Shown here in pieces: positions 53,257 to 60,183 of a DNA stretch of 64,000 nt. A model generated the notes under the pieces. It made no database searches and was not told the DNA's origin. It was given only the letters and a program-made list of their open reading frames with translations. Within the stretch, counting starts at the first letter, position 1, and each line of letters begins with the position of its first letter. The position numbers and the translations under genes were made by a program. The stretch comes from CAYOOP01 sp964405685 (GTDB lineage Bacteria; Pseudomonadota; Alphaproteobacteria; Rickettsiales; SXRF01), in NCBI GenBank assembly GCA_964405685.1, contig CAYOOP010000008.1:5376-69375 (forward strand), given 5' to 3'.

Positions 53257-53450
53257 CTCATTGTTTGACGAGATTTGATTCGTTCCATAATAAAAACCAA
53301 AATTTCATGTAAAATTACAGCCGCAACTAATCCCGCAAATAGGAGGATTGCAACAAAACCGAGGTGGGGCAATGCAACCCAACCGAACTGTAGGAAAAAG
53401 CCTACTACTACTAAACACGTTATACTAAGTGTATTTAAGAAGCGCTTCAA
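53253..53450 (-). CDS. Small membrane protein with two helices, 65 aa
   Basis: MKRFLNTLSITCLVVVGFFLQ and LGFVAILLFAGLVAAVILHE are two membrane segments, with a short basic tail (RIKSRQTMR). No signal cleavage site is seen. Starts in a 4-bp overlap with the gene before it (53447-53650) and ends in a 4-bp overlap with the gene after it, so the three are tightly coupled. Function unknown; such small proteins in islands may be holin-like, regulatory or part of membrane defence, none of which is shown here. Confidence 0.6.
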   Translation of the reverse strand: MKRFLNTLSITCLVVVGFFLQFGWVALPHLGFVAILLFAGLVAAVILHEILVFIMERIKSRQTMR

Positions 53451-53650
53451 TGTACGGTCCCCCCTGGGTCTGTATTTTGAATTTCTTTGATAGCGTAAGC
53501 AATCCTACGCCAGGTGTCTCCCCCTTCCTTATCGCCCTTTTTTAAGTGACTCTTCAAATTGAATAGTGCGTATTCAATAGGATCATGGGCTTTTCCGCAC
53601 TTCTTAATCACCTGTTGCGCGGAACGATATATGTCCTTGTCTGAAACCAT
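53447..53650 (-). CDS. Small hypothetical protein, 67 aa
   Basis: A soluble, mostly helical 67-residue protein (DIYRSAQQVIKKCGKAHDPI, EYALFNLKSHLKKGDKEGGD, TWRRIAYAIKEIQ). The pattern A..VIK..G..A..YA..R...L...GD..G...W..I..AI..L is known from small proteins of alphaproteobacterial chromosomes and islands (its short form often called DUF6961-like), but I cannot verify that name. It starts the three-gene coupled unit. About 45-60 bp upstream lies a weak palindrome, CCAACCTAGGTGGAG, which resembles the lux-box-like sites. Confidence 0.6.
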   Translation of the reverse strand: MVSDKDIYRSAQQVIKKCGKAHDPIEYALFNLKSHLKKGDKEGGDTWRRIAYAIKEIQNTDPGGTVH

Positions 53651-53693
53651 AGTTGCCGCCGTAATATGTTGATCAGCGTATTAGCCACTTAGT

Positions 53694-53708
53694 CCAACCT
53701 AGGTGGAG
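53694..53708. promoter_or_regulatory. Weak lux-box-like site
   Basis: CCAACCTAGGTGGAG has the central palindrome ACCTAGGT and matches CCTACCTAGGTAGGT at 11 of 15 positions. It lies about 44-58 bp before the start of the minus-strand unit that ends with the secreted Cys protein. By itself the match could be chance. Confidence 0.35.
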
Positions 53709-53724
53709 AACGCTAATATCGCTA

Positions 53725-54036
53725 TTATTGACCAAGGCCAAACGAGTCATCTCTTTTAGAATGACCAATTCGGCCATCACTATCTGCCCCCTGATAGTAG
53801 GGCGAAGTAACGTCATGCTCATAGCGATTTGTTCCTGTTTGCCCAGTATGGGGATTTGTGTTGCCTTGATAAGAGTAATTATTGGTTACAGTATTATCAG
53901 GAGCACTGCGGTAGTGTCCTTCCACATAGGTACCATCCTTGCGATGATATCCCTGTACATAAGTGTCCCGAGCAGACACCGCAAATGGTGACAAGCTGAC
54001 AAGCGCAAGCGCCATCAAAACTAGAATCTTTTTCAC
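53725..54036 (-). CDS. Secreted small protein, YxxKDGTYVxGHYRS family (paralog 2)
   Basis: A 103-residue protein starting at GTG 54036 behind a strong GGGGGA; the longer frame to 54126 is rejected because it runs through the small gene upstream. Residues 1-22 are a signal peptide (KKILVLMALALVSLSPFAVSA). The mature part, RDTYVQGYHRKDGTYVEGHY and onward to HTGQTGTN, is nearly identical to the paralog at 45707-46027, while the tail differs. The two paralogs sit at the two ends of the cargo, both on the minus strand. The GTG start may lower its translation rate. Confidence 0.78.
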   Translation of the reverse strand: MKKILVLMALALVSLSPFAVSARDTYVQGYHRKDGTYVEGHYRSAPDNTVTNNYSYQGNTNPHTGQTGTNRYEHDVTSPYYQGADSDGRIGHSKRDDSFGLGQ

Positions 54037-54089
54037 AAATCCCCCGTTGTTATAAATGTGAGTGTCAGCAGCAATCAGGTGCAGCTTAC

Positions 54090-54230
54090 TTAGTGGCAAT
54101 GGTATGGCTGGCTTCCAGCGTGACACCCATAACTATCAGTGCCTCCGCTATGTGATAGATTTTCAGCATGCGCAGGTAGTGTCAGGGTAAGCGTACAAAG
54201 TGTAATGAGTGAAAGTGCCAAGCTTTTCAT
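54090..54230 (-). CDS. Small secreted YHCH-motif protein, 46 aa
   Basis: A short gene overlooked by size: ATG 54230 behind AGAGGC to TAA at 54090-54092. MKSLALSLITLCTLTLTLPA plus HA is a signal peptide; the mature part contains HSGGTDSYGCHAGSQPYHCH and ends there. This is the pattern of short exported YHYH/YHCH-domain proteins (SGGTDxxGCHxxxxxxYHCH), which may bind metal. It precedes the GTG-start paralog by 54 bp in the same direction. No function is known to me. Confidence 0.65.
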   Translation of the reverse strand: MKSLALSLITLCTLTLTLPAHAENLSHSGGTDSYGCHAGSQPYHCH

Positions 54231-54335
54231 ATGAGCCTCTTTGCTTAGAATTGCCTTCAACGAACCCGCCGAATCGTAAACACGATAAAACTTCAGCGAA
54301 CAAATAGCAAGCGAACGCGTTCAAGCGACACTTGT

Positions 54336-54358
54336 TTTGTAGGTCGTTTTGTAGGTTG
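54336..54358 (+). repeat. Right arm-type repeat (copy of 39733-39755)
   Basis: The same 23 bp of tandem TTTTGTAGGT-type units, in the same orientation, 53 bp inside the right end of the element. The left copy is 131 bp inside the left end. One site pair near each end fits integrase or excisionase binding arms. Confidence 0.7.
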
Positions 54359-54410
54359 GCTGCCTGATTATTTTTATAATATGCTGAAATATATACAACA
54401 TTTCAAAGAA

Positions 54411-54426
54411 AATGGTGGAGGCTACA
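54411..54426 (+). other. attR core, right end of integrative element
   Basis: AATGGTGGAGGCTACA, identical to 39587-39602. It begins two bases beyond the CCA end of tRNA-Ala and covers the acceptor end and part of the T stem. Integration therefore restored an intact tRNA. Confidence 0.88.
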
Positions 54427-54488
54427 GGAATCGAACCTGCGACATTCTGCTTGCAAAGCAGATGCTCTACCAACTGAGCTAAGCCCCC
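54413..54488 (-). tRNA. tRNA-Ala (anticodon UGC)
   Basis: 76 nt on the minus strand. Acceptor GGGGGCT pairs with AGCCTCC and contains the G3-U70 wobble pair that identifies alanine tRNA; the 3' CCA is encoded. D arm GCTC...GAGC, anticodon arm CTGCT-TTGCAAG-CAG with loop TTTGCAA (anticodon TGC), T arm with GGTTCGATTCC. The 3' end is the integration site of the 14.8-kb element, which rebuilt the last bases and cut the tRNA off from its old terminator at 39560-39586. Confidence 0.97.
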
Positions 54489-54541
54489 ACACCTAAGGTA
54501 GGCGGTGGAAAATAATCAAAAATGCGGACGAGTCAAGCGCT

Positions 54542-54577
54542 ATAGCGGATTAGATCATTTTCGATCTAATCCGCTAT
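54542..54577. repeat. Perfect 15-bp inverted repeat
   Basis: ATAGCGGATTAGATC and its exact complement around a 6-nt loop ATTTTC, in the gap between tRNA-Ala and a lipoprotein gene. A second hairpin CCTAATGC-GCAA-GCATTAGG lies at 54613-54632. Together they may terminate the lipoprotein transcript or belong to a dispersed repeat family; neither has a clear U-run. Confidence 0.7.
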
Positions 54578-54658
54578 GAAAATCGAGACCAAAAGCCCGA
54601 TTTTTCGCCGCGAAGCGAGCGTCCTAATGCGCAAGCATTAGGTCAGCCAATAAAAAAG

Positions 54659-54967
54659 TTAGCGGAAGAAGGTGTCCGAGTCGGATTTCATGGCCGCGTA
54701 GGAGAAGCGGCAATAGGAAAAGCCTTCGTTCCAACCGCGCTTATATTGGTCGTTCTCGGCCATTTCGGCGCGGCGTTTAAAGCCTAAAGCGAGCTTATAG
54801 ACGGGCCCGGCATCCTCTGCGGAAATACCGCTATCGCAGCCGTCTTCCCAGCCGAGCTTGTATTCCGGCGGGCCGGAGGGTGTTACGGCGGAAAGCCACA
54901 TAGGGCGGCAGGAAGCGAGCGCCACACTCAGGGCCAGGCAGCACACTCCAAAAATCACTGAACGCAT
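54659..54967 (-). CDS. Putative lipoprotein, 102 aa
   Basis: The N-terminus SVIFGVCCLALSVALASCRP has a lipobox LASC, so Cys20 is probably lipidated and the protein held in a membrane facing the periplasm. The mature part is short: EYKLGWEDGCDSGISAEDAG and YKRGWNEGFSYCRFSYAAM form a repeat-like pair of GW-(E/N)-(D/E)G segments with Cys, which may pair by disulfide. No known domain. It stands alone between the palindromes and purL. Confidence 0.7.
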   Translation of the reverse strand: MRSVIFGVCCLALSVALASCRPMWLSAVTPSGPPEYKLGWEDGCDSGISAEDAGPVYKLALGFKRRAEMAENDQYKRGWNEGFSYCRFSYAAMKSDSDTFFR

Positions 54968-55028
54968 TGAAAATCCTTGGTTTGAATGGGTCTATCTATA
55001 CCACAAAACCAAGGCGGAGTCAAAGCAG

Positions 55029-57227
55029 CTAGCTCATGTATTTAGGCAGCCATTCTTCGTTGGTGCGGCGCAAATCGGCCACGGAGACGCTAAATTGGCC
55101 TTTAATATCAAGGTTTTCACCGCCGGTGGTTCCTAGTATTATGCAAGGAATAGCTGCGATTTTGGCGGCGGATTCGATGGTTTTTGCATCATTCGTTGCC
55201 AGCACATAGCGCGCCTGGTCTTCGCCGAACCAAAAACTGACGTCGCCGGTTTGGGTGATGGTGGCGCCAATGTCGCAGGCCATGCACATTTCGGCGAGGG
55301 CGACGAGGAGGCCGCCGTCCGAGACGTCGTGGCAGGCAGAAATTTTTCCGCTCTCGATGAGCCCGCGGACGAAATCGCCGTTATGTTTTTCGGCGGCGAG
55401 ATTAACCGGTGGCGGTGCGCCTTCTTCGCGTTTTAGAATTTCGCGTTGATAGAGCGATTGGCCGAGGTGACCCTTCGTTTCGCCGATGAGGAGGATGTCC
55501 AACCCTGCGTTAGTAAAACCAGCGCCGACGCGTTTTTCGACATCTTTTAAAATGCCGACGCCGCCGATGGCTGGCGTGGGTTGCACGCTTTTACCTTCGG
55601 TATCGTTGTAGAGCGAAACATTGCCGGAAACGACGGGGTAGTTGAGCACCAAGCACGCTTCACGCATGCCGGCGAGTGCGCCCACGATTTGACCCATGAC
55701 TTCGGGTTTTTCGGGGTTGCCGAAGTTGAGGCAGTTGGTGATAGCAAGCGGCGTTGCACCAACAGCGGTCAGGTTCCGCCAACTTTCGGCGACGGCTTGT
55801 TTGCCGCCTTCGACGGGGTCTGCTGCGCAGTAGCGCGGGGTGCAATCGGTCGTAATCGCGAGTGCTTTTTTGGTTCCGTGTACACGCACGACAGCAGAGT
55901 CTCCACCGGGACGGGCGATGGTGTCGTTACCTACCATGTGGTCGTATTGCTCCCAGATCCAACGCTTGCTGGCGAGGTCTGGACTTGCTAACAACGTTAG
56001 CAAGTCTGGGATTGGGGATTGGGGATTGGGGATTGAAGCGCCCCCTAATCCCCAATCCCGAGTCCCTAATCCCTTTCTAATTTCGTATGGCCGGTCATAG
56101 ATGGGCGCATCCACTGAAATTGGCGCAATGGGCATGTCAGCGGCTTTTTCGCCGTGCATGTAAAGTTCGATGCGGCCGGTATCGGTGAGTTCGCCGATCG
56201 TGGCACAGTCCAAATCCCACTTTTTGAAAATGGCTTCGGCGATGTGCGCTTTTTCAGGCGTGATGATTAGCAACATGCGCTCTTGGGATTCGGAGAGCAT
56301 GATTTCATACGGCGTCATGCCACTCTCGCGCATCGGCACGTTGTCGAGATCGATGAGAATGCCGAGCCCGCCCTTCCCTGCCATTTCGAGTGAGCTGGAG
56401 GTGAGGCCAGCGGCGCCCATATCTTGAATCGCGACGATTGCATCTGTTGCCATCAACTCCATGCACGCTTCGATCAGGAGTTTTTCGGTAAACGGGTCGC
56501 CCACTTGCACGGTCGGGCGTTTTTCTTCGCTGCCGGCGCTGAATTCGGCGGATGCCATGGTCGCACCGTGAATGCCGTCCCGCCCGGTTTTGGAACCAAG
56601 ATAGACGACTTTGTTGCCAATGCCTGCGGCTTTGGAATAGAAAATTTTATCGGTCGGAGCAATGCCGACTGTCATCGCGTTCACTAAAATATTGCCGTTG
56701 TAGCTGGGGTGGAACGTGCATTCACCGCCGACGGTGGGCACGCCCACGCAATTGCCATACGAGCCGATACCCGCGACAACGCCAGCAACGAGGTGTTTGG
56801 TTTTGGGATGATCAGGCGAGCCAAAACGCAGCGCGTTCATGTTGGCAATGGGGCGCGCGCCCATGGTGAAGACATCGCGTAAAATGCCGCCGACGCCGGT
56901 CGCCGCGCCCTGAAAAGGTTCAATGAAGGATGGATGGTTGTGCGATTCCATTTTGAAGATTGCCGCCTGGCCATCACCAATATCAATCACGCCCGCGTTT
57001 TCACCCGGGCCACAAATGACCCATGGGGCTTCCGTCGGCAAGTTACGCAAATGTTTGCGGGTGGTTTTGTAGGAGCAGTGCTCGCTCCACATCACCGAGA
57101 AAATGCCGAGTTCCACCATGTTCGGCTCGCGTCCCATGATGCCTAAGATGCGCTGATATTCGTCGGCAGTGAGGCCGTGTTCTTTGACGATTTGGGGGGT
57201 GATGGGCGTTTTAGCAGTGGCGGGCAT
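55029..57227 (-). CDS. purL: Phosphoribosylformylglycinamidine synthase, large subunit (PurL)
   Basis: A 732-residue protein from ATG 57227, behind AGAGAG; the frame extends upstream to 57284 without support. It carries two AIR-synthase-like halves: [20 protein letters not shown] (His active site region), [40 protein letters not shown], and in the second half [21 protein letters not shown]. This is the short PurL that works with PurQ and PurS in the fourth step of purine synthesis. About 25 residues ([21 protein letters not shown], given here as GTRDWGLG...NPQSPIPD) around position 385-410 are encoded by a repeat and are not typical of the family. purQ and purS are not in the window. Confidence 0.95.
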   Translation of the reverse strand: MPATAKTPITPQIVKEHGLTADEYQRILGIMGREPNMVELGIFSVMWSEHCSYKTTRKHLRNLPTEAPWVICGPGENAGVIDIGDGQAAIFKMESHNHPSFIEPFQGAATGVGGILRDVFTMGARPIANMNALRFGSPDHPKTKHLVAGVVAGIGSYGNCVGVPTVGGECTFHPSYNGNILVNAMTVGIAPTDKIFYSKAAGIGNKVVYLGSKTGRDGIHGATMASAEFSAGSEEKRPTVQVGDPFTEKLLIEACMELMATDAIVAIQDMGAAGLTSSSLEMAGKGGLGILIDLDNVPMRESGMTPYEIMLSESQERMLLIITPEKAHIAEAIFKKWDLDCATIGELTDTGRIELYMHGEKAADMPIAPISVDAPIYDRPYEIRKGLGTRDWGLGGASIPNPQSPIPDLLTLLASPDLASKRWIWEQYDHMVGNDTIARPGGDSAVVRVHGTKKALAITTDCTPRYCAADPVEGGKQAVAESWRNLTAVGATPLAITNCLNFGNPEKPEVMGQIVGALAGMREACLVLNYPVVSGNVSLYNDTEGKSVQPTPAIGGVGILKDVEKRVGAGFTNAGLDILLIGETKGHLGQSLYQREILKREEGAPPPVNLAAEKHNGDFVRGLIESGKISACHDVSDGGLLVALAEMCMACDIGATITQTGDVSFWFGEDQARYVLATNDAKTIESAAKIAAIPCIILGTTGGENLDIKGQFSVSVADLRRTNEEWLPKYMS
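55982..56076. repeat. Palindromic repeat carried in frame inside purL
   Basis: First an 11-bp hairpin GACTTGCTAAC-AAC-GTTAGCAAGTC (55982-56006), then four GGGATTG-type 7-bp units in tandem (56008-56035) mirrored by CTAATCCCCAATCCC and CCCTAATCCC (56045-56073). The reading frame stays open and gives LGTRDWGLG and NPQSPIPD. Similar GGGATTGGGGATT palindromes are known inside coding and non-coding DNA of other proteobacteria. It lies in a variable linker of PurL. Confidence 0.75.
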
Positions 57228-57301
57228 GGGGCTCTCTTTGGTTGTCATCGCTGATGACATAGCCCAAGCTCGGCACCTCTTCAAGCAGGAACAATGTTTC
57301 T

Positions 57302-57324
57302 CCCTCTCCCCTTGAGGGAGAGGG
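57302..57324. repeat. C/G-rich hairpin upstream of purL
   Basis: CCCTCTCCC and GGGAGAGGG around CTTGA. It is 11 bp from MITE copy 2 and about 75 bp before the purL ATG. It may be part of another repeat family or a terminator for the minus-strand gene beyond the MITE; no U-run is seen. Confidence 0.55.
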
Positions 57325-57335
57325 GAAAGAAACGG

Positions 57336-57504
57336 CTAGTGTAGCGTCTCTCGCAGTTCCTCCCCCCGCAGGGGGGAGGTTAGGAGGGGGGCTGACTTGG
57401 GAGGAAGATAGGTTGATTCCAATATTCTCGCGTGGATGCCCCCTCCCCAACCCTCCCCCTATGGGGGAGGGGGCTGTAAAGTGCTGCACGAGACACTACA
57501 CTAG
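57336..57504 (-). mobile_element. MITE copy 2 (IS630-type, non-autonomous)
   Basis: 169 bp, reverse complement of 22122-22290 with a single base difference, again bounded by CTAG on each side (C-TA-element-TA-G). It lies between purL and the stop of the pseudopilin/propeller gene (57505), without cutting either. Near-identity of two copies 35 kb apart means recent or ongoing movement, needing a transposase from elsewhere because the only IS630 gene here (17384-17851) is broken. Confidence 0.88.
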
Positions 57505-60129
57505 CTAATATGTGATGGTGCCGGTACGCCAACCGCGAGGCTGGCCGTAGAGAATATAGGCACGGCCATCGTTAGCATTATAGGTAGGTCCGCCAAAGAC
57601 CATATCCAACAAGCCGTCGGCGTTAAGGTCGCCAAGGACAGGCGACAGGCGGATGGTGCTGTCGGAAGAGGTATATTTCATTAGCGTCGTGCCATTGACG
57701 CTATCAAACGGTGTGGTGGTTTCGAGCGTATAGTTGGCCGCGGCATAGCTCGATTGACCGAAGATGATGTAAGCTTCATCGCTGCCGCCGGTGTAGGTGG
57801 GTGCGAAAATATCAGCAAAGCCATTGTTATCGATATCGCCAACAGCCAGGCTGGAGCCGAATTTAGTTGCCGCCACGCTAGGATCAAACCGCATACCCAC
57901 GGCACCTGCGTTTAGGAACGTTGCATCCAACGTATTAGCAAAGGACAACCAAGCCGTTGTGCCAAACACCACAAATATAGCGCCCGCATTGCTGCTATAC
58001 GTGGAAGCGCCCATGACTAGATCCGTATTGCCATCGCCATTGATGTCTCCCACCGCCACGCTACTTCCAAGACCCGTAGAGGCCGCAGGACCATCAAACC
58101 GCAAACCCATTATGGGTGCGGATGGCGCAACGGTGGTGTAATCCGTCAAATCTGCGGCGCTGCGTGTACCGTTTGATGCCGGCACTGTAGACGTTGCCAA
58201 TGTGTATGCATTACACGCCGTGTCGTTAGTCTTGCATGTAATTTTAAGCGTCGTGTCGCTCACGCTATAGCTTGCGATCGACAAACTTGCATTCACCGAT
58301 GCGTTAAGATCCGTATAAAGCTGCGCAAGCGTGGCTGATAACGAAGCGCCTTTGTTCGTTTGATTTCCGACCGCACCGCTGGCTTTAAAAGTCCAAGTTA
58401 CGCCGTTGAGCGTAATGGTGCTGTCATCAGCCGGTTGGGCTGAGAATGTAATGGTGCCATACGCTTTTACGGGATTTGCTGTGTTATAGGTCGCAATGCT
58501 TGCTTCCGTGTAGCTTGCTTGCCATTGCTTTCGACCGAATAATACATAAACCGAACCCGTGTTAGACCCGCCATTGTCCGCTGTTGGCGCACCGATCAGC
58601 AAATCGCCCTTCCCGTCCGCGTTCGTATCTCCAATGGCAACCGAAGTACCAAGACCAATCGTGGTCGTGCTGGTAATGAGCATCCCCTTCTTACCATTGA
58701 GATAGGTAGCGTTGACGGTATTGCTAGAAGACCATCCGCTAGTGCGACCAAATATAACGACCACATCACCCGTACTTGAACTATAGGCTGAAGAACCAAT
58801 CGCAATATCATTGACTGCATCTCCGTTGAGATCACCGATAGCAATAGCATCCGGCGCGCTAAAATACGTGCTGGTGAACAAATAGCCATGTGTGCCATCA
58901 ATAAAGCTACCTCCGCCACCTTGCGTGATGGTGTTGGTGGTGGAACTAAAATTGGCTTTGCCATACACCACATAAATTTCGGAATTGCTGCCGTTAATCG
59001 CGCTGGTGATGATATCGGCATAGCCATCACTGTTCACATCTCCTGCTGCAACCTTGGTGCCAATTTTCATACCCGAAGCACTACCGTCAAAACGAATAAT
59101 CGTTGCAGTGCCTAAGGACGACAAGCTCCAATCCTCAGGCACACCGCGCGGAGTGCCAAAGACAACATAGATCGAACCGGTATCGGTCGCACCGTTGTCG
59201 GCATCGGGCATGCCAAAAATCAAATCGCTATAACCGTCGCCGTTAATATCTCCCATGGCAATGCTGGTAGCAAAATTCCCGCCCGTATCGGGTGCGGCAA
59301 TGGCTTGCGTCGTCTGGGTCGGTAGAGAACCCTTGCTGTTATTATCGCTAGGCGAGCGCAATTGTGAGAACGTTTGGTAGAGTAGAATATCATCCACGCT
59401 ATCAGTCGCAGACGTACTGCTAATAGCCGCCTCACGGTCAATATACGTTGGGCTGTAGGCGGTTGCCACAGCCGAAGCATCGCAATGGCAATTGGTTTGT
59501 TCGCTGGTATTGGTGGAACCGCGATTGATACGCGTGCCTGCACGGTTATAAGCGCCGTGACCGTTTTTCCCATAGCTCATGAGCAAGTAGATGTATTTGT
59601 TATAGGTCGCATCACGCAAACTGCCTGAGGCATCTTGCACGCTAATCCCAACATCAGCACCGGTATAGGGACCGTAGTAGCGCAACGCATCCGTACGCGT
59701 GGCTTCGGCGTACACGGTATAAACAAAACGGCGTTTCCATCCATCGAATGTGTATTGTGCAGGCAACCCTAATGCTGCAAATGGAATACTGCCTTCCACC
59801 ACACCCGAACCGCTCTTCACACCGCCACCGGTACAGGTGCCTGCGGTACCATTTTCATCACCGAAACCTGCGGCAGTAGCTCCAACGGTGGGGTCTGCGG
59901 GACATGGCAAACGTCCATTCAAATCTTTATACGCTTTGAGTGCATCGCGTATCATCTGCATGCGATTGTTGGTGGCAACAAGTGCTGCGGATTCGAGAGG
60001 TTGACGCAGCGACGACACACTTACACCAATCAGTATGCCGATAATAACCAGCACCAGCGACAGTTCCAACAGGGTGAAACCGGGCGCGCGCGACCCTCTG
60101 GTGCGAAGCGGGATTACCATAGCTTTCAT
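57505..60129 (-). CDS. Prepilin-like protein with seven FG-GAP (integrin-type) repeats
   Basis: An 874-residue protein. Residues 1-17 are a basic prepilin leader ending in Gly; FTLLELSLVLVIIGILIG follows with Glu at mature position 5, so PilD-type cleavage is expected. A pseudopilin-like head (LPCPADP, SYGKNGHGAY) extends to about 250. From about 290 to 835, seven repeats carry Ca2+-binding loops of the DxNxDG type (GDINGDGYSDLIFG, GDVNSDGYADIIT, GDLNGDAVNDIAIG, GDTNADGKGDLLIG, GDINGDGNTDLVMG, GDIDNNGFADIF, GDLNADGLLDMVFG), enough for a seven-blade propeller. An extra domain (about 558-663) interrupts blades 4 and 5. It is divergent from a paralog by 54 bp. Confidence 0.85.
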   Translation of the reverse strand: MKAMVIPLRTRGSRAPGFTLLELSLVLVIIGILIGVSVSSLRQPLESAALVATNNRMQMIRDALKAYKDLNGRLPCPADPTVGATAAGFGDENGTAGTCTGGGVKSGSGVVEGSIPFAALGLPAQYTFDGWKRRFVYTVYAEATRTDALRYYGPYTGADVGISVQDASGSLRDATYNKYIYLLMSYGKNGHGAYNRAGTRINRGSTNTSEQTNCHCDASAVATAYSPTYIDREAAISSTSATDSVDDILLYQTFSQLRSPSDNNSKGSLPTQTTQAIAAPDTGGNFATSIAMGDINGDGYSDLIFGMPDADNGATDTGSIYVVFGTPRGVPEDWSLSSLGTATIIRFDGSASGMKIGTKVAAGDVNSDGYADIITSAINGSNSEIYVVYGKANFSSTTNTITQGGGGSFIDGTHGYLFTSTYFSAPDAIAIGDLNGDAVNDIAIGSSAYSSSTGDVVVIFGRTSGWSSSNTVNATYLNGKKGMLITSTTTIGLGTSVAIGDTNADGKGDLLIGAPTADNGGSNTGSVYVLFGRKQWQASYTEASIATYNTANPVKAYGTITFSAQPADDSTITLNGVTWTFKASGAVGNQTNKGASLSATLAQLYTDLNASVNASLSIASYSVSDTTLKITCKTNDTACNAYTLATSTVPASNGTRSAADLTDYTTVAPSAPIMGLRFDGPAASTGLGSSVAVGDINGDGNTDLVMGASTYSSNAGAIFVVFGTTAWLSFANTLDATFLNAGAVGMRFDPSVAATKFGSSLAVGDIDNNGFADIFAPTYTGGSDEAYIIFGQSSYAAANYTLETTTPFDSVNGTTLMKYTSSDSTIRLSPVLGDLNADGLLDMVFGGPTYNANDGRAYILYGQPRGWRTGTITY

Positions 60130-60183
60130 GCTACAGGAGCAGTGGTTAATGGTTTGTTAACTGGGGGTTCTGATAATAGATGG

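Larger units (their letters stand above)
39587..54426 (+). mobile_element. 14.8-kb integrative element in tRNA-Ala(UGC): satellite-like backbone with quorum-sensing cargo
   Basis: Bounded by a 16-bp direct repeat of the tRNA 3' end. The left part (39.7-45.7 kb) carries tyrosine integrase, an excisionase-like protein, primase-helicase and small accessory genes in one direction with overlapping starts and stops. The right part (45.7-54.3 kb) is visibly AT-richer and carries LuxR, LuxI, PhyH-like, CapA-like, TorF-like, thiolase, XRE and small secreted proteins. There are no capsid, portal, tail or large terminase genes, no conjugation genes. That content fits a P4-like satellite or genomic island that needs a helper to spread. 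A tandem repeat next to each end (39733-39755 and 54336-54358) supports the boundaries. Confidence 0.85.

Noticed and set aside
39587..54426. Complete prophage
   Set aside because: No capsid, portal, tail, lysis or large terminase gene; only integration, replication and cargo genes.
54489..54510. ACCTAAGGTAGG upstream of tRNA-Ala as a further lux-box-like site
   Set aside because: An extra base breaks the alignment to CCTACCTRGGTAGGT and it lies in the tRNA promoter outside the element.
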